A DNA stretch of 7,080 nucleotides from positions 1 to 7,080 of the forward strand of contig JAOUFO010000090.1 of assembly GCA_029858165.1 (NCBI GenBank), written 5' to 3'. The position numbers were made by a program, and so were the translations under genes. Below are positions 1 to 4,925 of the stretch, one piece after another. The stretch comes from Deltaproteobacteria bacterium. Its GTDB lineage: Bacteria; SAR324; JACQKK01. The notes below the pieces were generated by a model, which was given only the letters and a program-made list of their open reading frames with translations, was not told where the DNA came from and did no database searches. Within the stretch, counting starts at the first letter, position 1. Every line of letters starts with the position of its first letter.

Positions 1-255
1 CCCCTCGGGATAGAGGACCGCCTCGCCCCGGGGGCCTTGCAGATGGGCCTCATCGGCCTTGTGTTCCGCCACCCCCTGCCAGCCGGGAAGGTATACCCTG
101 GTGTTCAGGGCCAACAGAGCGTGGGTGCTGGGGTCCCCATACCGGGGAGCGGCGGAGCATCCGGCTCCTGCCAGAACCCCCGCCAAAACGATGACCATTG
201 CCGCGGCCAAAGATGTGGCCCTGGACCCCGGCCCACCATAACGGTTTGGGGTCAT
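1..255 (-). CDS. Predicted lipoprotein, N-terminal 85 codons (runs off window)
   Basis: The frame is open from an ATG at 255-253 to the window edge with no stop, so the gene continues past base 1. The product starts with a basic n-region (R5, R12), a hydrophobic stretch at about residues 15-31 and a lipobox ending AGAGC, so C33 is the likely lipidated cysteine after signal peptidase II cleavage. The mature part seen (residues 34-85) has no motif I recognise; it contains RVYLPGWQGVAEHKADEAHL around residues 53-72. The ATG overlaps the pcnB stop as ATGA, and a GGAGG Shine-Dalgarno sequence lies 6 nt upstream, so it is probably co-transcribed with and translationally coupled to pcnB. The function is unknown. 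The lipoprotein assignment is inference from the signal peptide, and start plus frame are well supported. Confidence 0.75.
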   Translation of the reverse strand, partial: MTPNRYGGPGSRATSLAAAMVIVLAGVLAGAGCSAAPRYGDPSTHALLALNTRVYLPGWQGVAEHKADEAHLQGPRGEAVLYPEG

Positions 256-1706
256 GCCGGACCTCCGGCGCCCCCTCTGCCCCGGGGGCGGCGCCGCCGC
301 CGCTTGCGGCGTTTTTTAACCCCATCGGATGGCGGTTTGTTTTTGGCCTGCCTGGGCTGCAAAGGGTCCAAAATCCCCCCGCGGGTTTTGGGGCGGGGAT
401 GGTCTAAAATAGGCAGTACCGGCAAGTCGGGCAACAGGGCGATTCCTTTTTTCACAAACCCTTCTGAAAGCCCCAGCACCCGGCGAAGCACCGTCAGCAG
501 CAGCCAGGCCTCCCGCACCCCCCCCATCACCCTGGTTTCGGGCCGCCCCCCTTTGTTTTGTTCCCGGATGAGGGCATGGGCCGCCCCCAAAATATGGAGG
601 GCGGGCATCACCTGCCCTTTCAGCAGCCCCCATTCCCCCATCATTGCCGGGATGGAACCGCGGAATCCAGCCACAACTTCCTTGCGTTCCTCCACCGGCT
701 GGGGGTTGGCCGTGATGTAATTCCTGAATTCCCGTTTGCCCAGGGTGATCAGCAGCCCCAGCAATGCTACTGTGGGAGATAAGGTTTCCCTGCCTTTGGC
801 CGCCCAGCGGTCCAGGTCCTCCAGGTAGGGTAGCAACACCGGGTAGGGGTCCGCCGCCGATTTGGGGGGAAAGAACCCTTTATACCCGGATAAACTCAAC
901 AGGGGACCCAGCAAACCGAGATCGCGGAACCGGGCAAAGGCCTCCACGGCCTGACCTCCGGTCAAAAACCGCTGGGTTTCCTCCGCCAGCCGATGGCGCA
1001 CCACGGGAGCCAGATGGCCGGTCATTTGCCGGATGGCCGACTCCAAGGGGGGGTCCAGCTTAAAGCCCAGCCGCACCTGAAACCGCACCGCCCGCAGCAT
1101 GCGCACCGGGTCTTCGGCAAAAGAAACTTCCGGCGGGGTGATGGTGCGGATGACCCTCCCTTCCAGGTCCTCCAGCCCCCCCACCCAGTCGGTCACCGCG
1201 AATGTTTCCGGGTCAAACGCCAGGGCATTGATGGTGAAATCACGGCGGAACGCATCCTCCCTGGGGGTGCCGAACCGGTTGTCCCGCATAATCATGCGGG
1301 CTTCCCCCTCCCGTTTGGGGGGTGCGCGGAAGGTGGATACCTCCACCGTAATCCCCTTAAAGTGCAACAGCACCAGGCGAAACCGCCTTCCGATGATGCG
1401 GGCCCGTTGAAACAGGGCTTTCACCTGCTCCGGCTTGGCGGAGGTGACCACATCAAAATCCTTGGGGGTGCGCCCCATCAGCATATCCCGCACCGCCCCC
1501 CCCACCACCTGGGCTTCAAACCCCCCCTGCCGCAGTTTGGAGACAATATCCAACACCGAAGGGTGGATTTGTTCGGATTGAATGGAATGCTCCCCCCGGC
1601 GCAATATCTGATGGGGGGGCGGTTCTCTGGCGGGTTTGTTTTTTCCGCCGAACAAACGGGCTAGAGCGGATGGTTTTTTGGTTTTTGCTTTAATGGTGTG
1701 TTCCAA
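252..1706 (-). CDS. pcnB: Poly(A) polymerase I (class II nucleotidyltransferase)
   Basis: PcnB adds 3' poly(A) tails to RNA using ATP, which promotes RNA decay. The 484-residue length is close to E. coli PcnB. The nucleotidyltransferase core is clear: VGGAVRD at 68-74, catalytic carboxylates D83 and D85 in KDFD, RRDFTIN at 154-160 and EDPVRMLRAVRF at 198-209. IIGRRFRL at 104-111 resembles the GRRFxL signature reported to separate bacterial poly(A) polymerases from the related CCA-adding enzymes, so PcnB is preferred over Cca. The C-terminus is very basic (KKRRKRRRRR at 464-473), as in proteobacterial PcnB, and probably binds RNA. The start is TTG: an in-frame TAA lies 6 codons upstream and the first in-frame ATG is inside the active-site motif. 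Only a weak AGG precedes the TTG. The gene follows pmbA after 73 bp and its stop overlaps the next ATG. Confidence 0.93.
   Translation of the reverse strand: MEHTIKAKTKKPSALARLFGGKNKPAREPPPHQILRRGEHSIQSEQIHPSVLDIVSKLRQGGFEAQVVGGAVRDMLMGRTPKDFDVVTSAKPEQVKALFQRARIIGRRFRLVLLHFKGITVEVSTFRAPPKREGEARMIMRDNRFGTPREDAFRRDFTINALAFDPETFAVTDWVGGLEDLEGRVIRTITPPEVSFAEDPVRMLRAVRFQVRLGFKLDPPLESAIRQMTGHLAPVVRHRLAEETQRFLTGGQAVEAFARFRDLGLLGPLLSLSGYKGFFPPKSAADPYPVLLPYLEDLDRWAAKGRETLSPTVALLGLLITLGKREFRNYITANPQPVEERKEVVAGFRGSIPAMMGEWGLLKGQVMPALHILGAAHALIREQNKGGRPETRVMGGVREAWLLLTVLRRVLGLSEGFVKKGIALLPDLPVLPILDHPRPKTRGGILDPLQPRQAKNKPPSDGVKKRRKRRRRRPRGRGGAGGPA
262..266 (-). promoter_or_regulatory. Shine-Dalgarno of the lipoprotein gene
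   Basis: On the minus strand GGAGG lies 6 nt before the ATG at 255-253. It sits inside the last codons of pcnB. It fixes the start of the downstream lipoprotein gene and supports translation at the ATGA overlap. Confidence 0.65.
298..317 (+). terminator. Terminator-like hairpin, plus strand, inside pcnB 3' end
   Basis: Plus-strand CGCCG (298-302), a 4-nt CTTG loop, CGGCG (307-311), then six T (312-317): the form of a small intrinsic terminator. It would stop transcription antisense to pcnB. The same bases encode the Lys/Arg-rich PcnB tail, which alone would produce GC-rich symmetric sequence next to A/T runs, so it may be accidental. Confidence 0.2.
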
Positions 1707-1779
1707 ACGGGGCCTGGGTTGTTAAAACAGATGGGTTCAACGATTTTGTTGGGTGTTCATTTTTGGATTTCAGTTGCGG

Positions 1780-3123
1780 TTATTCACCGGCCGCCACCAG
1801 CCCTTCCACCAGCAGGGGGGGGATAAACAGACTGGACAGGTTGGGTTGATAGAAATTGCCCACCCCCTGGATGTGGTTGAGCAGATCGTAAAAGTTGCCG
1901 GCGATGGTGACGCTGTCCACCGGCCGGACCGGTTGGCCGTCCCGGTACAGAATCCCCTGGACCCCGATGGAAATATCCCCGTTAAGCCCGTTGCAGCCGG
2001 ACCCCCCCTCCAGGTCGGTCACCAGCAGACATTCCGTCGGCATGGCCGCCAGTTGGGCCACTGTTTCCCCACCCAGAGGCATCACCAGATTGTGAAGCCG
2101 GGTGGAAACACCCCCCCCCAGGCTGCGCCCGGCATGGCCGGTGGAAAGGCCGCCTTCCCGGCGGGCGGATTCCACATGATACAAAAAATTGGCGAACACC
2201 CCGTTTTGAATCAGGGTCAGCGGGCGGGTGGCGATTCCCTCCGGGTCCAGCCAGCGGCTTCCCCCGGCACCCACCCGGTGGGGGTCATCCAGCAGAGTGA
2301 CGGTCTTCCCGCCGATTTGGTCCCCCAGGCGGCCTTTTAAAGGGGATTGACCCTTCTGGGCGGCCTCGCCGCTGAAGGCCCCAAAAAACATGCCCAACAA
2401 TTGGGGGGCGGTGTGTTCATCCAGCACCACCGCCAGGGGGCCGTGGGGCAAAGGGGCGGCCCCCAACAGGGCCGCTCCCCGGCGCACCGCCTGGGGGCCG
2501 GTCTGGGCCGCCTCCGCCGGGTTCCATTCCCGGCGGGACCAACTGTGGCCCCCGGATTTGCGGAAATCCCCCTGTTTCAGCAACACCTGGCAATAAGCCC
2601 CCACCCGGTTGGCCCGCTGGGTGGTATCCAGTCCATGGGTGGATACCACCCGGGTTTCTCCCGATGAGCGGGACACTCCCAGGGAGGTGACTTCCGCCAG
2701 CCGGGGATCCTCCTGCCGGGCCAGGGCTTCTATTTCCAGTGCCAACCGGGTCAGGTCCTCCACCTTCAGGGATTCCAGAGCCGGGTTGTACAGTTCCAAA
2801 TCTTCCGGGCGGCCCGCTGGGTTTTGAGGGGGGGCCATCACCACCTCGGTGGGGTCCATCAGCCGGGCGTTTTCTTTGGCGGCCAGAAACACGGTTTCCA
2901 AGGCCGATTCTGACAGCCGCTCGGTAAACGCCAGGCCGGTGCGCCCCTGATCCACCACCCGCACCCCCACCCCCAGGGTGGCCGATTGGTCCAGTTTTTC
3001 CACCCGACCCCGAAACACCCGGACTGAAAGGCTTTCTCCCCGCTCCAGCATCACATCCACGTCCGGCAGATGATGTTCCCGGGCCAAAGCCAGAAGGTAA
3101 TCCACCGCTTTCACCGAATCCAT
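1780..3123 (-). CDS. pmbA: TldE/PmbA subunit of the TldD/E protease
   Basis: The non-catalytic partner of TldD in the heterodimeric TldD/E metalloprotease, known in E. coli for maturation of microcin B17 and degradation of the CcdA antitoxin. The 447 residues match the family length (about 450). Family features are visible: an N-terminal segment with FRGRVEKLDQSATLGVGVRV (37-56), a mid domain, SGCNGLNGDISIGVQG (375-390) and the C-terminal TIAGNFYDLLNHI (406-418). The HExxxH metal motif of TldD is absent; the equivalent region reads VLDEHTAPQLLG (233-244), as expected for TldE. The ATG at 3123-3121 directly follows the tldD stop (TGAATG), so the subunits are probably translationally coupled. 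A G-rich stretch upstream can act as a weak ribosome site. A G9 run at 2111-2119 encodes G336-G338. Confidence 0.93.
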   Translation of the reverse strand: MDSVKAVDYLLALAREHHLPDVDVMLERGESLSVRVFRGRVEKLDQSATLGVGVRVVDQGRTGLAFTERLSESALETVFLAAKENARLMDPTEVVMAPPQNPAGRPEDLELYNPALESLKVEDLTRLALEIEALARQEDPRLAEVTSLGVSRSSGETRVVSTHGLDTTQRANRVGAYCQVLLKQGDFRKSGGHSWSRREWNPAEAAQTGPQAVRRGAALLGAAPLPHGPLAVVLDEHTAPQLLGMFFGAFSGEAAQKGQSPLKGRLGDQIGGKTVTLLDDPHRVGAGGSRWLDPEGIATRPLTLIQNGVFANFLYHVESARREGGLSTGHAGRSLGGGVSTRLHNLVMPLGGETVAQLAAMPTECLLVTDLEGGSGCNGLNGDISIGVQGILYRDGQPVRPVDSVTIAGNFYDLLNHIQGVGNFYQPNLSSLFIPPLLVEGLVAAGE

Positions 3124-4497
3124 TCAGCGGCCCCCCACCAAAATGCGGTCTATTTTCAGGGTGGGTTGACCCACTGTGGTGGGCACCCACCCGCTGGAGG
3201 CCCCGCACATTCCCGCCGCCAGGGCCAGATCATTGCCCACCATGGAAATCAAAGGCAGCACTTCGGCCCCTTTGCCGATGAGGGTGGCCCCCCGGACCGG
3301 TTCGGCCAGTTGCCCTCCCCGGATGATGTATCCTTCCTGGACTGAAAAATTGAATTCTCCCGTAGAAGGGTCCACGGACCCCCCGCCCATCCGTTTGGCG
3401 TACAGGCCGTAATCCACCGAAGCGATGATTTCTTCCACCGTGTGAGGTCCCGCAGTGATATAGGTGTTGCGCATCCGGGCCACGGGGGCGTATTTGTAAC
3501 TTTCGCGCCGCCCGGAACCGGTGCGGACCACCCCGGCCTTGGAGGCGCCGGTGCGGTCGGCCAAAAACCCCCGCAACACCCCGTTTTCAATCAGCACCGT
3601 GCGTTGGGGGGCCATCCCCTCATCATCCACATTAAACGATCCCCAATGATTGGCCAGGGTGCCGTCATCCACGGCGGTCAACAAAGGACCCGCCACCATT
3701 TGCCCCATTTTGTCGGCAAAGGGAGAGGAATTTTTGCGGATGGCCTCGGTTTCCAACGGATGGCCGCAAGCTTCATGAAAAATCACTCCGCCAAATCCGT
3801 TGCCCAGCACCACCGGCATCACCCCCCCTTCTATGTAGCCTGCCCCGGCCATCACTCCGGCCCGGCGGCTCACGTCCTCCGCCAAAGCCTGACCATCCAG
3901 CCCCATAAAAAACTCATACCCCCCCAGCACACCGGGGCTTTCGGCGGCGGTTTGGGGGCCGGAATCCTTTTGGGCGATCACCCCCAGCCTGAGACGGGAA
4001 TAATGGCGGGTATCCGTCACCCACAGCCCTTCGCTGTTGGCGATCAACAGGGATTTTTTCTTTTCGGTCAGCCCCGCACCCACCTGTTTGATGCCCTCCC
4101 CCTCCCGACGGGAAAACCCGTCCAACCGCCGCAACATATCCACCCTGTCCTGCTTGGATACGGCGGACGGGTCCACCCGCACCGGATGGCGGTCGGTCAG
4201 TTCCATCGGGTGCAGCGGGGCGGACGCCCCCCCTCCGGCAGACTGGACGGTCAAATCCCGGGTCAGCCGCAACAACACCTCCGGGGCATCATCCGAAGAA
4301 TGGGTGTAAAAGGTCTCCTCTCCCCGCACCACCCGAATGCCCACCCCGAACGTCACCCCGTCACTGACCGAATCAATCTTGCTGTCCAAAAGCTCCACCC
4401 CCCGATGGCGGGATTCCTCCACATACACTTCAGCAAAGTCGGCCCCTCTGGAAGTGGCCAGGGACAGGATATCCCACACGGTGGATTCGGAAAGCAT
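3124..4497 (-). CDS. tldD: TldD metalloprotease, catalytic subunit
   Basis: The catalytic subunit of the TldD/E zinc metalloprotease, which threads unfolded peptides into a cavity formed with TldE. The 457 residues are slightly shorter than E. coli TldD. The HExxxH motif is H241-E-A-C-G-H246, within GFGGVIFHEACGHPLE (234-249). The C-terminal cysteine that supplies the third metal ligand in the family is C431 (GMCG). The family ending VGQPTLKIDRILVGG (442-456) is present, as are GxGxRxxRGEETFY (50-64) and SVDPSTGEFNFSVQEGYII (374-392). The start ATG at 4497-4495 is preceded by GGTGATC, complementary to the 16S rRNA 3' end, with 4-5 nt spacing. It is the first gene of the apparent operon tldD-pmbA-pcnB-lipoprotein, and a sigma70-like promoter lies about 55 bp upstream. 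The usual lysine and glutamine after the C-terminal cysteine seem replaced (CGASSGW). Confidence 0.96.
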   Translation of the reverse strand: MLSESTVWDILSLATSRGADFAEVYVEESRHRGVELLDSKIDSVSDGVTFGVGIRVVRGEETFYTHSSDDAPEVLLRLTRDLTVQSAGGGASAPLHPMELTDRHPVRVDPSAVSKQDRVDMLRRLDGFSRREGEGIKQVGAGLTEKKKSLLIANSEGLWVTDTRHYSRLRLGVIAQKDSGPQTAAESPGVLGGYEFFMGLDGQALAEDVSRRAGVMAGAGYIEGGVMPVVLGNGFGGVIFHEACGHPLETEAIRKNSSPFADKMGQMVAGPLLTAVDDGTLANHWGSFNVDDEGMAPQRTVLIENGVLRGFLADRTGASKAGVVRTGSGRRESYKYAPVARMRNTYITAGPHTVEEIIASVDYGLYAKRMGGGSVDPSTGEFNFSVQEGYIIRGGQLAEPVRGATLIGKGAEVLPLISMVGNDLALAAGMCGASSGWVPTTVGQPTLKIDRILVGGR

Positions 4498-4501
4498 TGG
4501 A

Positions 4502-4508
4502 GATCACC
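4502..4508 (-). promoter_or_regulatory. Ribosome binding site of tldD
   Basis: Minus-strand GGTGATC, 4 nt before the tldD ATG. It matches the 3' half of the extended anti-Shine-Dalgarno complement (AAGGAGGTGATC) rather than the usual GGAGG core. It supports the start at 4497. Confidence 0.5.
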
Positions 4509-4529
4509 CATCTGGATGTTGAAAACCCT

Positions 4530-4565
4530 GGATTGCAAAAAAAAACAGGATTGTAAAAAAAAATG
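4530..4565. repeat. 18-bp tandem duplication with A9/T9 tracts
   Basis: Two adjacent 18-bp units (4530-4547 and 4548-4565), each GGATTG, one pyrimidine (C in the first, T in the second), nine A, then CA or TG. On the minus strand each reads T9 followed by TGCAAT or TACAAT, so the proposed tldD -10 element lies in one unit and a degraded copy in the other. The A-tracts are 18 bp apart, not in phase with the 10.5-bp helix turn. Confidence 0.88.
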
Positions 4566-4577
4566 AACGACCGGCAA
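4550..4577 (-). promoter_or_regulatory. Candidate sigma70 promoter for the tldD operon
   Basis: On the minus strand a -35 element TTGCCG (4577-4572) and a -10 element TACAAT (4555-4550, five of six consensus bases) are separated by 16 bp. The spacer contains a T9 tract. Transcription would start near 4543 and give a leader of about 45 nt ahead of tldD. No other good promoter was seen before pmbA or pcnB, consistent with a single operon. The call rests on motif matching only. Confidence 0.45.
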
Positions 4578-4597
4578 AGAGTCGGTGTTCAGCCGGT
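4555..4597 (-). terminator. Possible stem-loop terminator upstream of tldD
   Basis: On the minus strand ACCGGC (4597-4592) and GCCGGT (4575-4570) pair around a 16-nt loop and are followed, after 6 nt, by nine T (4563-4555). It could end transcripts coming through the 78-bp repeats from the beta-helix gene. The long loop and the gap before the T tract make it weak. The stem overlaps the proposed tldD -35 element, so stem-loop and promoter are alternative or overlapping readings. Confidence 0.3.
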
Positions 4598-4641
4598 ACA
4601 AAAGCCTTGACTAACTATCTTACGCCCCCGACACCCGGAAG

Positions 4642-4896
4642 GGAACCCCAGGAGAAAGGCGGTGCAAGCCCGGCCAAAGCGGGCCGGAAGGCCCTTGCCG
4701 GTGCTGAAGCCGCTGGACAGGAACCCCAGGAGAAAGTCGGTGCAAGCCCGGCCAAAGCGGGCCGGAAGGCCCTTGCCGGTGCTGAAGCCGCTGGACAGGA
4801 ACCCCAGGAGAAAGGCGGTGCAAGCCCGGCCAAAGCGGGCCGGAAGGCCCTTGCCGGTGCTGAAGCCGCTGGACAGGAACCCCAGGAGAAAGTCGG
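4642..4896. repeat. 78-bp tandem repeat, 3.3 copies, with nested inverted repeats
   Basis: Units start at 4642, 4720 and 4798; a partial fourth covers 4876-4896. They appear identical except at unit base 18 (G, T, G, T; positions 4659, 4737, 4815, 4893). Each unit can fold as an extended hairpin: CCGGCC and GGCCGG around a 6-nt loop (4670-4675 and 4682-4687 in copy 1), flanked by GCAAG and CTTGC, and outside these GCGG and CCGC (TCGG in copy 2). The array lies between two same-strand genes. The period is a multiple of three and five of six frames stay open across it, but no frame has a good ribosome site or a recognisable protein, so a non-coding repeat is the better reading. It lacks spacers, so it is not a CRISPR array. 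Confidence 0.97.
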
Positions 4897-4925
4897 GGGA
4901 GCCTGCCCCAATTATGTTTGGGTGT

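Noticed and set aside
312..317. Programmed -1 frameshift at A6 followed by a hairpin in pcnB
   Set aside because: The A6 is read as AAA AAA after GTT, which is not a proper X XXY YYZ heptamer, and no conserved product would result.
50..325. Minus-strand 91-codon frame overlapping the pcnB end
   Set aside because: The adjacent frame from 255 has a GGAGG site, a signal peptide with lipobox and the ATGA overlap, so it is the real gene; this frame is its shadow.
2417..3208. 263-codon minus-strand frame within pmbA
   Set aside because: Gly/Pro-rich out-of-frame shadow of pmbA.
3442..4566. 374-codon plus-strand open frame opposite tldD
   Set aside because: It is antisense to a clear tldD with its HExxxH motif; its His/Pro/Gly-rich translation is what GC-rich antisense frames give.
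4642..4896. CRISPR array
   Set aside because: Units are contiguous and identical throughout; there are no unique spacers and no cas genes nearby.
4907..4922. CCCAA/TTGGG stem-loop just after the beta-helix stop as its terminator
   Set aside because: Only five base pairs, and no T tract follows on the minus strand; T-rich sequence lies on the wrong side.
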